A program made the translations under genes and the position numbers. 64,000 nt of DNA from Paraburkholderia flagellata (lineage in GTDB: Bacteria; Pseudomonadota; Gammaproteobacteria; Burkholderiales; Burkholderiaceae): contig NZ_JAJEJT010000005.1 of the NCBI RefSeq assembly GCF_021390645.1, forward strand, positions 496,001 through 560,000. The letters are read 5' to 3'. Numbering within the stretch: the stretch's first letter is position 1; the number at the start of each line of letters is the position of its first letter. The notes below the pieces were generated by a model. It was given only the letters and a program-made list of their open reading frames with translations, was not told where the DNA came from and ran no database searches. Of the stretch, positions 9,231 to 18,273 are shown in pieces.

Positions 9231-10313
9231 TCAGTCAGCGCACACTCCATCAGAATAGGCCTGTGTATTTACCGGCAGCCACCCACGGAGGTTCTCCATC
9301 GCCATCATCCCGACTGCAGAAATGAAGGACTCTGAATCGTTCAGACATTCGATGCGATGAAAAACCTTGCCTCCTGCATTGAGGAATAGATCGCGTCCTT
9401 CCATGCCAATCTCCTCGATTGTCTCGACGCAGTCAGCTGTAAATCCCGGGCAGAACACGTCAACTCTGTGTACGTTCATGTCGCCGAGTTGATCGAGGAC
9501 GTCTGCCGTGTGTGGACTTATCCACGCTTGCCGGCCAAATTCCGACTGGAAGGTAATCCGATAGTCCAAGGGAGTGAGGCCCAGAATGGTTGCGAGACGC
9601 TTTCCCGTTGCCTGACATTGAGCGTAGTAGGGGTCGCCTTTTTCGACTACGGAAACAGGAAGTCCATGGAAGCTCAATATCAATTGATCTCCGCCTTCGA
9701 AATTGGGACGGCCGGCACGTTCCCAGTGAAGCTTTATCTTGCGTGCCATCGCTTCGATATACCCAGGCTCAAGGTGAAATTCCTTCACCAACCGGACCTC
9801 AGGCGGATTTTTCATTGCTGCGAGCGTGACAGCAACCTTGTCTAGTGCCGTTGCGGTTGTCGCGGCCGCGTACTGCGGATACATAGGCAGAACCAGGATC
9901 CGCGACACGCCCATCGCAACGAATTTGTGGATTCCGTCCTCGATGCTGGGGCTCCCGTATCGCATGGCAAACCCAACCGCAACGTCGAGGTCTCGCAGCA
10001 AAAGCCACTCCGTCAAGGCGGCTACCTGGCGCTCGGTAAAGACTCTCAGCGGAGAACCCTCCGGCAGCCAGACCGATTCGTATTTCCGGGCAGAAGCTCG
10101 GCTGCGCAACGGCACAACCGCACCGCGAAGGACGGGTTGCCAGATCCATTGTGGTATCTCGACTACTCTTGGATCCGATAGAAACTCCCTGAGATACCGG
10201 CCGACATGCCTGGGTGTCGGCGAATCGGGCGTCCCGAGATTGATCAGCAGGATGCCTGTCTTGCCTTCTGCATCACGCTGATCGATGTGTAACGAAGTAG
10301 CATCGACTAACAT
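9231..10313 (-). CDS. hemH: Ferrochelatase
   Basis: This 360-residue enzyme inserts Fe(II) into protoporphyrin IX, the last step of protoheme synthesis, at the cytoplasmic membrane face. The N-terminal GILLINLGTPDSPTPRHVGR, the catalytic-His segment LSFHGLP, and the Glu-containing FQSEFGRQAWISP are ferrochelatase signatures. The length is normal. It sits upstream of dps rather than beside other heme genes, and catalase lies about 1.3 kb away, which suggests a stress- or iron-related second copy. Whether it is the sole hemH of the genome cannot be judged here. Confidence 0.94.
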   Translation of the reverse strand: MLVDATSLHIDQRDAEGKTGILLINLGTPDSPTPRHVGRYLREFLSDPRVVEIPQWIWQPVLRGAVVPLRSRASARKYESVWLPEGSPLRVFTERQVAALTEWLLLRDLDVAVGFAMRYGSPSIEDGIHKFVAMGVSRILVLPMYPQYAAATTATALDKVAVTLAAMKNPPEVRLVKEFHLEPGYIEAMARKIKLHWERAGRPNFEGGDQLILSFHGLPVSVVEKGDPYYAQCQATGKRLATILGLTPLDYRITFQSEFGRQAWISPHTADVLDQLGDMNVHRVDVFCPGFTADCVETIEEIGMEGRDLFLNAGGKVFHRIECLNDSESFISAVGMMAMENLRGWLPVNTQAYSDGVCAD

Positions 10314-10641
10314 TTCACCGACCCTCGCACTGATCGATACAATGCGCTCGATATAGAGCGCTGCCTATACGCTATTCGCGCGGTCAATTATTAGCGGTTA
10401 CGAACAATGAAATCCGCTCCTTCACAGAATCATGCTGATGCGAACGCCGCGACAAGTCAAAATGCTATTTTTTAATAGCACAATAGTTGGAGGCTATTTG
10501 GCGGAATTTGTGGCGCGATTGGCACGAATTCCGGTGTTCGAGACGGTCATCGGCCTCAACCCTGATCTAAACTGGAATCACCTGGCGCGGCAGGTGAAGC
10601 ATAAGCGCCGAGGGATCGCGGAATTCGTAGCGGGGTGCAAG

Positions 10642-10800
10642 ATGAAAAAATCAGGCGATACATCGAAGGCGGCGGCGGTGAAGCACCCACCGAAATATCG
10701 CGATCCTGAAACCGGTCGAACCTGGAGCGGCAGGGGCAGGATGCCGCGGTGGATTCAGGACATGGATCGGACCGGCTTCCTTATCGTGAAGAAGGAGTAA
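10642..10800 (+). CDS. Mini H-NS-like protein (DNA-binding tail)
   Basis: The C-terminus reads KYRDPETGRTWSGRGRMPRW, the diagnostic H-NS family DNA-binding signature including the GRGR minor-groove loop. From the ATG at 10642, preceded by a GGGG-containing site, the product is 52 residues: a short Lys/Ala-rich arm plus the DNA-binding domain without the N-terminal oligomerisation helices. The frame is open to an earlier ATG at 10432 (122 residues), but that extension does not look like an H-NS coiled coil. It is therefore either a natural short H-NS, as Burkholderiales often have, or a truncated one. It would bind AT-rich DNA. Confidence 0.7.
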   Translation: MKKSGDTSKAAAVKHPPKYRDPETGRTWSGRGRMPRWIQDMDRTGFLIVKKE

Positions 10801-11022
10801 GTTTCGCGCGTTAGCCAGGTGCGAGAATTTGATGGCGCAGATGTCACGCTGAATATTCGGCTTCACTCGATGAGCGGGCTTTTGTCGCGATGGTCATCAA
10901 CTTCCCGCAGCAGTTCTTCCCCGCTGTCTTCGCAAAGAAGGGAATGCCTGGGGCATTATCGCTCGTTGAGGGCGCGCACGTCCGCCACGATTCAGACCGT
11001 TGAACAAAGGGCGGACTCGCCG

Positions 11023-11430
11023 CTACAGCCCCCGGACAGTGCTCGCAAACGTCTGCAGTAGCAGAGTTGCGTTGAGCACGACGATAATGACAGTCCCACG
11101 AATTGCCGCCCACGAATTGCCGCCCACGCAATCCACCAGCGATTCACAAACGTCGCCATTACGTCTTGCATACTCAATTGTCCGGCCATCGTCCCAACCG
11201 CTGAACTGCAGGTGCCTGAGGCAAGCAAGAAAGCGAGAAAATGCCGGCCGCGGCGGAGCCAAGCAAAGGCGCAAGGTACGGTATGCAGTTTCGATTTCGG
11301 ACGACGTGGGATGAGCCGAGTGAAACGCGCCAGACGCCATGACAACCAGCCTGATGGAAGGTACCGGCTCGACGAACTGAAGAAGCAAGTTGCCAGTGAC
11401 CACCGCACTCGAGATTGTTCGCAAGACCGG
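11023..11430 (-). pseudogene. Decayed Nramp/MntH copy
   Basis: Pieces of the intact mntH downstream product recur here on the same strand in three frames. Near the 5' side is MASGAFHSAHP, then EIETAYRTL, then LLGSAAAGIFSL in another frame, then GTMAGQLSMQ, and finally NATLLLQTF with a TAG stop at 11023. About 60 codons between GTMAGQ and the last two helices are missing. A 14-base unit (CCCACGAATTGCCG) is duplicated at 11095-11122 and shifts the frame: the peptide WAAIRG appears at the end of one frame and again at the start of the next. Removing one unit restores a continuous tail. Upstream limits are vague; it may reach 11576. Confidence 0.82.
11095..11128. repeat. 14-bp tandem duplication inside the Nramp pseudogene
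   Basis: The unit CCCACGAATTGCCG occurs at 11095-11108 and 11109-11122, with a third partial copy (CCCACG) at 11123-11128. The unit length is not a multiple of three, so it breaks the reading frame of the mntH-like pseudogene. Confidence 0.9.
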
Positions 11431-11576
11431 GCATACAGGCCGCAAGGGGAAATGCGGACACATGTCGCACAGCGAAACACGTCGTGCTGGAAGCGGCCGT
11501 TCGATAGCACCCGGCTAAACGGGAGCGGAGTTGTATCCACCGCCCCCCATGCCAACGCGTATGCAACGGCAACCGT

Positions 11577-13040
11577 CTAGCGGCCGCCTGCGGCGAGACG
11601 GGTCAGCGCGGCAGCAACGCCAGCCCCGTACTCGGGGTCGGCCTTATTGCAGTTGTCGATATGGCGCTGCTTGACTTCGTCCCTCGCATCGCCCATTGCC
11701 CGTGCCGTGTTCTCGAAGAGTACCTGGCGCTGGGCCGCGCTCATTTTCCGGAACAGAATTCCCGGCTGCCAATAATGGTCGTCGTCGAGACGATGATCCC
11801 AGTGCGCTGCTGCGCCATCGATCTCCAGCGGCGGTTCGTTGAGTTGCGGCTGATCCGCCCACACCCCTTTGCTGTTCGGCCAGTACGAAGGCGTGCCGCC
11901 GAGATTGCCGTCGGTGCGCATGGCGCCGTCGCGGTGATAGCTACGGAACGGACACTTCGGCGCATTTACGGGAATATGGTTGAAGTTCACACCGAGGCGA
12001 TAGCGCTGTGCGTCGGGATAGGAAAAAAGACGCGCCTGCAACATCTTATCCGGCGAAAAGCCGATACCCGGGACCACATTCGCGGGCGAAAACGCGGCCT
12101 GTTCGGTTTCCGCGAAGAAGTTATCTGGATTCCGGTTCAATTCGAAGTATCCCACCTCGATCAGCGGGAAATCGGCCTTTGGCCAGACCTTTGTCAAGTC
12201 GAAAGGATTGAACGTAAAGGACTTCGCTTGCGCATCTGTCATGACCTGAATAAACAGGGTCCAGCGGGGGAAATCCCCGCGCTCGATGCTCTCGTAAAGG
12301 TCGCGTTGATGGGTTTCGCGATCCTTGCCGATCAGGGCTACGGACTCGGCATCGGTCAGATTCTCGATCCCCTGTTGAGTGCGGAAGTGGAACTTGACCC
12401 ACGTGCGCTCGTTATCCGCGTTCAGGAAGCTATAGGTGTGACTGCCGAAACCGTGCATGTGCCGGAACGAACTGGGAATGCCACGTTCGCTCATGACAAT
12501 CGTCACCTGATGCAAGGCCTCGGGCAGCAACGACCAGAAGTCCCAGTTGCTGTCGGCGCTGCGCATGCCAGTTCGCGGGTCGCGCTTGATGGCATGATTC
12601 AGATCGGGGAAACGAAGCGGATCGCGGAAGAAAAACACCGGCGTGTTGTTCCCAACCACGTCCCAGTTGCCCTCATCGGTATAGAACTTCAGCGCAAAGC
12701 CACGAATGTCTCGCTCGGCGTCAGCAGCACCGCGCTCGCCTGCCACGGTCGAGAATCGGGCGAACATCGGCGTATCTTTCCCGATCTCGGAGAAGATCTT
12801 CGCTTTTGTGTAACGCGTAATGTCATGCGTAACGGTAAATGTTCCATGTGCCCCGGCACCCTTCGCGTGCATACGACGCTCCGGAATCACCTCGCGATCG
12901 AAGTGAGCGAGCTTCTCGATCAACCAAACGTCCTGCAAGAGCGCAGGGCCACGCGGACCTGCAGTCTGAATGTTGACATTGTCACTGACCGGGGCACCCG
13001 CAGCGTAAGTGAACTGCTGAGTCGTCGACTTTTCATCCAT
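11577..13040 (-). CDS. katA: Monofunctional heme catalase, clade 3
   Basis: This 487-residue enzyme dismutates hydrogen peroxide. The catalytic-His region reads [14 protein letters not shown], the distal Asn region lies in [11 protein letters not shown], and the proximal heme-ligand Tyr is in [14 protein letters not shown]. The length and the [12 protein letters not shown] segment fit small-subunit clade 3 catalases. The ATG at 13040 was chosen because of an AGGAGAA ribosome site nine bases upstream; the open frame continues further but lacks catalase sequence. It lies between an Nramp pseudogene and intact mntH, all on the same strand, so manganese import and peroxide defence are clustered. 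Confidence 0.95.
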   Translation of the reverse strand: MDEKSTTQQFTYAAGAPVSDNVNIQTAGPRGPALLQDVWLIEKLAHFDREVIPERRMHAKGAGAHGTFTVTHDITRYTKAKIFSEIGKDTPMFARFSTVAGERGAADAERDIRGFALKFYTDEGNWDVVGNNTPVFFFRDPLRFPDLNHAIKRDPRTGMRSADSNWDFWSLLPEALHQVTIVMSERGIPSSFRHMHGFGSHTYSFLNADNERTWVKFHFRTQQGIENLTDAESVALIGKDRETHQRDLYESIERGDFPRWTLFIQVMTDAQAKSFTFNPFDLTKVWPKADFPLIEVGYFELNRNPDNFFAETEQAAFSPANVVPGIGFSPDKMLQARLFSYPDAQRYRLGVNFNHIPVNAPKCPFRSYHRDGAMRTDGNLGGTPSYWPNSKGVWADQPQLNEPPLEIDGAAAHWDHRLDDDHYWQPGILFRKMSAAQRQVLFENTARAMGDARDEVKQRHIDNCNKADPEYGAGVAAALTRLAAGGR

Positions 13041-13298
13041 GATAGTTCTCCTGAACGAGTAAAGGGAGAGCGTCGACCTCGTGAGTGCCGCCCAATATCG
13101 CCCGCAAGAACTGGCCATCTGCAGAATCGAAGAATACAGAAGTCGTTGGCGTTGCGGTCGATCGCTCCAGAAACGATTCTCCGCATCTCGCCCCGCGGCC
13201 ACAACAGGCGTCACCCGGCAATTCCTGCCAACTTTGCGTGCCTGGAGGACACCGCGCTATTTTTTGGTTGACCCTATTGCCTCGATTCGTATATTTAA

Positions 13299-13442
13299 TT
13301 GAACACGCGGACGGCGGGGATCGACGTTGGACTAGCGTTCACCGAGCAAGACTACGGCCGCGCGATGCCGCTGAATGTCGCGAAGTATCTCATCGTGTGC
13401 CTGCGGTGGGCTGATGGTCAATCGCAGTTCAGCCCATCGCTG
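13299..13442 (+). pseudogene. Fragment of a GlxA-type (DJ-1/AraC) regulator
   Basis: The translated segment TAGIDVGLAFTEQDYGRAM followed by PLNVAKYLIV and GQSQFSPSL matches the end of the DJ-1/PfpI-like domain of GlxA-family AraC regulators, where the usual form is close to TAGIDLALALVEEDHGR and GGQSQFS. No upstream domain, no start codon with a ribosome site and no downstream helix-turn-helix pair are present, so only about 48 codons survive. I infer a relic of a deleted gene. Flanks from 13041 to 13298 show nothing else. Confidence 0.65.
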
Positions 13443-13906
13443 GATTTGCAAGCGGCGCTGGATTCAACGGTGCTGCAACAGTGCATCCTTGACGGACAGG
13501 CGGTAGACACTCGAAACCCGTCGCGCGCACAAACCACTGTCTACTGACAAGTCGGGGTTATTTGCAGATTGGACGGTAACTCGGCGGGCGTAATCGCGCA
13601 TAAGTCGAACACGCTGAACGAATGGTGCGAGCAGCCGAAATGCCGTTCGGGTTCGTGACGCCGCCAGCAACAAGCGCTGTTCGACAACACCGCGCACGAA
13701 TTGAGCGGCATTTGGGTGAATTTGACGTCCGCCTCAAAGACAGGAGTGGCGAGGTGAGTGTCAGTGGGAGCAGTACCACGCGCGCCGCGCACACGCGTCA
13801 TGTGAACGTGCGTGGCGCGCGTTGATTTTGCCGCGACTGTGAGGCCTCGAAAGCCGGAACCGACCAAACGTTATCAGCAACGCAGCATGCAAGACACAAC
13901 TTGCCG
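13443..13906. other. Intergenic with a large stem-loop, no intact gene
   Basis: This stretch follows the GlxA-type fragment and precedes the 3' end of mntH. Apart from the hairpin at 13778-13822 I see no credible gene; small open frames lack recognisable products. Confidence 0.5.
13778..13822 (+). terminator. Stem-loop, possible terminator
   Basis: The arms ACGCGCGCCGCGCAC (13778-13792) and GTGCGTGGCGCGCGT (13808-13822) pair with one mismatch around a 15-base loop and are followed by TGATTTT. On the plus strand this resembles a rho-independent terminator. On the minus strand it would sit about 85 bases past the mntH stop and could stop that transcript less efficiently. Confidence 0.55.
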
Positions 13907-15208
13907 TCACAGGCCGGGTATTGTTACCCCGAAAGTTTGCAGCAGCAGGACTGCATTGAGTACGAGGATCACAACGATTCCAACCATTGCGGCGCAAGCA
14001 ACCCATCTACGATTGGCGAACTCGCCCATGACTTCGCGGCGTGATGTCAAAACGACCAGGGCAATCATTGGCACAGGCAGCGCGAAACTCAGTATGACCT
14101 GGCTGTAGACCAAAGCATCGGTCGCATTCAGGCCGAGCGCGACGACGATGAATGACGGCACCATCGTAGCCAATCGGCGAATCCAGACCGGGATGCGAAA
14201 GCCCATGAAACCTTGCATGACCATCTGGCCTGCCATCGTCCCAACCACCGAACTCGAAATACCTGAGGCCAGCAGCGCGACGAGAAAGATGGCGGCTGCA
14301 GCGACACCGAGCAGCGCCGTCAGGCTGTGGTACGCCGTCTCGATTTCCGCGACTTCGGGGTGTCCGGCATGGAACGCGCCCGCGGCCATAATCACCATGG
14401 CGATATTAACAAGCCCTGCCACGGTAAGTGCAATCAGGACTTCGACATTCGAGAACCGGATGAGCTTGCCGCGTTCCGTGGCATTGTTTGCCCGCGCCCG
14501 GTATTGCGTCAATCCTGAATGGAGATAAATCGCATGTGGCATCACCGTCGCGCCCAAAATTCCAACTGCAAGCGAGAGCGCTCCGGAGCCCTGCAATCGA
14601 GGGACGAATGTTCCCGTCAACGCGGCGGGCCACGCGACATGAACGATCACCAGTTCGACAAGGTATGACAACGCGACGACCGCAATGAGCCCGCCGATCA
14701 TCAACTCGAGAGTGCGGAAACCTTGACGCTCTCCCGTGAGCATTGCGTAAGTCACCATGCCAGTGACGATCATACCAAGGAGTAGCGGTATGTGAAAAAG
14801 CACGGATAGACCAATTGCTCCGCCGAGGAACTCAGCAAGGTCGGTCGCCATCGCAGCTATTTCACTGATGCCCCACATTCCGTAGACAACCGGTGCCGGA
14901 AAGTGCTCGCGACTCAGTTCCGCAAGATTTCGGTTCGTAACGATACCCAGCTTTGCCGATAACGCCTGAAACAACATTGCAATAAGGTTCGCCGCGAGTA
15001 CGACCCACAGCAATGAGTAACCATACTTTGCTCCCGCCTGGATATTGGTTGCAAAGTTTCCCGGATCCATATATGCGATCGATGCAACGACAGCCGGCCC
15101 AGCGAACAGCAGTTTTGAACTCCAGCGATGATCCCGTCCTGCAAGGACCTCCGCGATAGCTTGTGACGTGCGCGCCGTGATCCCTATTTGTCCTTCAGCT
15201 GTGCTCAT
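13907..15208 (-). CDS. mntH: Nramp-family Mn(II)/Fe(II):H+ symporter
   Basis: This 433-residue inner-membrane transporter imports Mn(II) (and probably Fe(II)) with protons. The TM1 metal-binding motif is AYMDPGNFATNIQAG and the TM6 motif is VMPHAIYLHSG; about eleven membrane segments are apparent. The ATG at 15208 is preferred because GAGG lies six bases upstream; a TTG six codons earlier is open. Its long 5' region contains a perfect 7+7 palindrome and a strong hairpin. Catalase is the next gene downstream on the same strand and a decayed paralogue follows it. Confidence 0.93.
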   Translation of the reverse strand: MSTAEGQIGITARTSQAIAEVLAGRDHRWSSKLLFAGPAVVASIAYMDPGNFATNIQAGAKYGYSLLWVVLAANLIAMLFQALSAKLGIVTNRNLAELSREHFPAPVVYGMWGISEIAAMATDLAEFLGGAIGLSVLFHIPLLLGMIVTGMVTYAMLTGERQGFRTLELMIGGLIAVVALSYLVELVIVHVAWPAALTGTFVPRLQGSGALSLAVGILGATVMPHAIYLHSGLTQYRARANNATERGKLIRFSNVEVLIALTVAGLVNIAMVIMAAGAFHAGHPEVAEIETAYHSLTALLGVAAAAIFLVALLASGISSSVVGTMAGQMVMQGFMGFRIPVWIRRLATMVPSFIVVALGLNATDALVYSQVILSFALPVPMIALVVLTSRREVMGEFANRRWVACAAMVGIVVILVLNAVLLLQTFGVTIPGL

Positions 15209-15381
15209 CACAATCCTCAAGTTCAATCCACGCAGTCATTCGAGACTTGCGGCCTGCCGCGTGGGAGTGGCCATAAGGTAAGGGTCCATCTTGACGGCAG
15301 CGTCTCGAAAAGAACAATTGAACGTTCTGATGATCGCGATTGGATTTTGTTGGGGCGCACCGAATGAACCTTTTTGTTATA

Positions 15382-15400
15382 CGAATACCTCCCGTATTCG
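15382..15400. promoter_or_regulatory. Perfect palindrome upstream of mntH
   Basis: CGAATAC and GTATTCG are separated by CTCCC. The site lies about 175 bases before the mntH start. It fits an operator for a dimeric regulator such as an MntR, Fur or OxyR-type protein, but it does not match a consensus I know. Confidence 0.5.
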
Positions 15401-15440
15401 ATGCGTGGCACACAGGCCCGGGAGACCGCTGGGAAGAGAA

Positions 15441-15475
15441 ATGGGCGGAGGTGCCGTCACGGCACATCCGCCCAT
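15441..15475. other. 17-bp inverted repeat between mntH and the phosphoesterase
   Basis: ATGGGCGGAGGTGCCGT at 15441-15457 and ACGGCACATCCGCCCAT at 15459-15475 pair in 16 of 17 positions around a single base. On the minus strand the hairpin is followed by a pyrimidine-rich stretch. It could be a leader structure, an insulating terminator, or an operator. Confidence 0.6.
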
Positions 15476-16178
15476 TCCGACCCCGAGCAATGTCGAAAGA
15501 CGGCTGGCGGTATACCGAGAATGTCGTGGCCATGTAGCAGGACAGCCTGCACCAATCGCACAGAAACCTATTTCCTATAGGCGACATCCCTGGTGCGATA
15601 GCTCGTTCCTCCACAGCCGTGGTTTCCGCTTCGCATTGCGGGCTTCACTACTCGAGAGGTTTCGCCTGCGGCCTCCAAACACGTTCCACAATTGCTGCGG
15701 ACCTGCCCGTTTGCGTTGTATCGGGACACAGCGGCCCCACTGATCTCTTGGTTCTCGCCTCACAGAGTACGTGTCGTGTCCGCTTCATGTTCGCCGAGGA
15801 TCAATTCATCGCCGCATCTTATTTTGTATTCCTTATTACCTTTGCATTATCCCGAAGCTGTCGAGCGGTAGAACCACGCGCAAGATCCTTGATCGCCGAC
15901 GCCGCGCAGGTGTCTTACTCCGCCAAATCGCCACATACACAGCTGCCTCGTCAGGACATCCGCCATCGGGCAACCAAAGTCGTGCACTGTTCGAAAGTTC
16001 CGTGAAGGTAATTCGTAGGCGAGGTCACGTGACCTGCATAAAACCGACTCACTGCCGCCTCCTCAACGTCATGTAGAAGGTCTAGCTTCCCAGCCTGTAA
16101 CACGCCGTAATGATTTGAAGTGACGCAACACCGCCCGACAGTCATGCAAAGAAGTGCAATGCTTCAATGGAGATACAC

Positions 16179-18179
16179 ATGCGCCAGACATCAAGATCCA
16201 GACAGCAACGGCCTTCCGTTGCCGCCATGCTTGCTGCAGTATCGCTCGCGGCTGCGGCACTCTACTGCTCCGCCGCTGATAGTCAGCCCCCATCCACAGC
16301 GGATGCATCTTCGGCCACGGTAACGCCAATCAAGCATGTCATCATCATCGTGGGCGAGAACCGGACGTTCGATCACGTGTTCGGTGCTTATCAGCCACGC
16401 CCTGGCCAGACCATATCGAACCTCCTGTCCAGAGGTATCATCAGGGCCGACGGTGGACCTGGCCCCAACTTCAACCTCGCCGAGCAATACAAGGCCAAGG
16501 CCACGAATCCCTCACGGTTCGACGCCAGCCCGTCGTCGAAACAACCTTACTTGAAACTGCCGGCGCCGAACACAGGCTCGGCGCCGACTGCGGCGAGCGA
16601 CACGAATCCACCGCCGTTTGCCACGCTTGCGGCTGCGCAGGCGGCAGAAGGATATGCGCTCGAATCGAGTGATGTCGTTCATTTGACTACGGGCGCAACG
16701 GGCCTCCCCAACGACGTGCCTGACGCGCGCTTCGGATCGAACCTGGACAACTTGCGCAGCGGCCCCTACCAGATCTCTCGCGTGGGGCCGAACTACGACC
16801 AGTACATGAACAGTCCGGTGCACCGCTTCTACCAGAACTGGCAGCAAGCCGACTGCAATATCGCCAACGCTACGCCCGGAAATCCGAGCGGTTGCAAGAT
16901 GGATCTGTTTGCGTGGGTCGAAGTCTCGATAGGCGCCGGGTCTAACGGCAAGTCGCCGCCGGCTAATTTTACCGATCAGTCGACCAACGAAGGCTCGACC
17001 GCGCTAGGGTTTTATAATGTGAATAGCGGTGACATGCCCTACTTCACGGACCTCGCTCGCCATTACACGATCAGCGACAACTATCACCAACCCGTGATGG
17101 GCGGCACGGGTGCGAACAGCATCATGATCGGGACGGCCGATGCGCTCTATTACACGGACGGTAAAGGCAATCCAGCGACGCCGCCACAGAACGAGATTGA
17201 AGACCCCCGGCCGCAGCCCGGCACCAACAACTGGTATGCGCAGGACGGCTACTCGGGCGGAACGTATAGCAATTGCTCCGATCTCAGGCAACCTGGCGTA
17301 GGCTCGATTCGACACTACCTCGACAGCCTCCCGTATCACCCCAATGCCAATTGCGCACCCAGCACATACTACCTTCTGAATAACTACAACCCGGGCTACA
17401 ACGGTGACGGTACCGTCAACACGAGTACCTTCACCATTCCACCTTCGCCGGTGCGTACGATCGCTGACACCCTGCTGGAGCGCAATATTTCATGGAAATA
17501 CTATGGCGAAGGCTGGAAAACATTCGTGACCAGTCCTTCAACGAGTGTCTACTGCAACATTTGCAATCCGTTTCTATACGAAACGGCAATCATGACCGAT
17601 CCGACGCTGGTGGCCGCGCATCTTCAGGATACGACGAACCTCTATTCCGACATCACGAATGGCACGCTACCGGCGGTATCCATCGTGAAACCCGGTGGAT
17701 TACTCGATGGACATCCGTCTTCTTCGAAGTTCGGTCTCTACGAAGGGTTTGTGCACAAGATCGTCGATTCAGTTCAGGCGAACCCCGCGTTGTGGGCATC
17801 CACCGCGATATTTATCACGACAGACGAGGGCGGCGGTTACTACGACTCCGGCTACATTCAACCTGTGGACTTCTTCGGGGACGGGCCACGCATTCCGCTC
17901 ATCGTCGTGTCGCCATACTCGCGCGGCGGCCGTGTCGTTCACGACTATTCGGACCACGTTTCGCTTGTCAAATTCATCGAACACAACTGGTCGCTGGGAC
18001 CGATTACGTCGCGTAGTCGTGACAACCTTCCGAATCCCGTCCAGCTTCCCACCAGCCCATACGTTCCCACGAATGCACCAGCAATCGGTGATCTTTTCAG
18101 CGCATTCCAGTTCCAGCCCGTCAAGCAGTCCGAATCGGACAGTGGAAACGAGGGAGCGGCTGGCATGTTTCCATTCTGA
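16179..18179 (+). CDS. Secreted phosphoesterase (AcpA/phospholipase C superfamily)
   Basis: This 666-residue exported enzyme belongs to the phosphoesterase family that includes non-haemolytic phospholipase C and acid phosphatase AcpA. The signal region is Ala-rich (AMLAAVSLAAAALYCSAA). The metal-binding N-terminal motif KHVIIIVGENRTFDHVFGAY, the central HQPVMGGTGANS, and the C-terminal TDEGGGYYDSGY with DYSDHVSLVKFIEHNW are family hallmarks. It probably releases phosphate from organic phosphoesters in the periplasm or outside. GGAG six bases before 16179 decides the start over an ATG four codons earlier. A stem-loop follows at 18235. Whether it is a phosphatase or a lipase is unresolved. Confidence 0.88.
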   Translation: MRQTSRSRQQRPSVAAMLAAVSLAAAALYCSAADSQPPSTADASSATVTPIKHVIIIVGENRTFDHVFGAYQPRPGQTISNLLSRGIIRADGGPGPNFNLAEQYKAKATNPSRFDASPSSKQPYLKLPAPNTGSAPTAASDTNPPPFATLAAAQAAEGYALESSDVVHLTTGATGLPNDVPDARFGSNLDNLRSGPYQISRVGPNYDQYMNSPVHRFYQNWQQADCNIANATPGNPSGCKMDLFAWVEVSIGAGSNGKSPPANFTDQSTNEGSTALGFYNVNSGDMPYFTDLARHYTISDNYHQPVMGGTGANSIMIGTADALYYTDGKGNPATPPQNEIEDPRPQPGTNNWYAQDGYSGGTYSNCSDLRQPGVGSIRHYLDSLPYHPNANCAPSTYYLLNNYNPGYNGDGTVNTSTFTIPPSPVRTIADTLLERNISWKYYGEGWKTFVTSPSTSVYCNICNPFLYETAIMTDPTLVAAHLQDTTNLYSDITNGTLPAVSIVKPGGLLDGHPSSSKFGLYEGFVHKIVDSVQANPALWASTAIFITTDEGGGYYDSGYIQPVDFFGDGPRIPLIVVSPYSRGGRVVHDYSDHVSLVKFIEHNWSLGPITSRSRDNLPNPVQLPTSPYVPTNAPAIGDLFSAFQFQPVKQSESDSGNEGAAGMFPF

Positions 18180-18234
18180 TTACATTGGATCGTAACGATA
18201 GTAGTACGGCGTATTCACATTGGTAATTGTGATG

Positions 18235-18273
18235 ACGTTGAATGGCGGGGACCGCGCCCCCGCCATTCAACGT
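18235..18273 (+). terminator. Terminator-like stem-loop after the phosphoesterase
   Basis: ACGTTGAATGGCGGGG (18235-18250) and CCCCGCCATTCAACGT (18258-18273) pair perfectly over 16 bases around a 7-base loop, 55 bases after the stop codon. There is no T run, so efficiency as an intrinsic terminator is uncertain. Confidence 0.7.

Larger units (their letters stand above)
15209..16178. other. Long divergent intergenic region of mntH and the phosphoesterase
   Basis: This 970-base region holds the promoters of two divergent genes. It contains the palindrome at 15382-15400 and the hairpin at 15441-15475, both nearer mntH. No coding frame is convincing. I looked for the conserved pieces of a yybP-ykoY Mn riboswitch in front of mntH and could not recognise them. 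Confidence 0.5.

Noticed and set aside
11661..13271. Plus-strand open frame of 536 codons
   Set aside because: It is fully antisense to an unmistakable catalase gene, has no recognisable family, and is explained by GC-rich codon bias opening the opposite frame.
15209..15540. Possible yybP-ykoY manganese riboswitch before mntH
   Set aside because: The conserved internal loops were not recognisable; only generic dyads are present.
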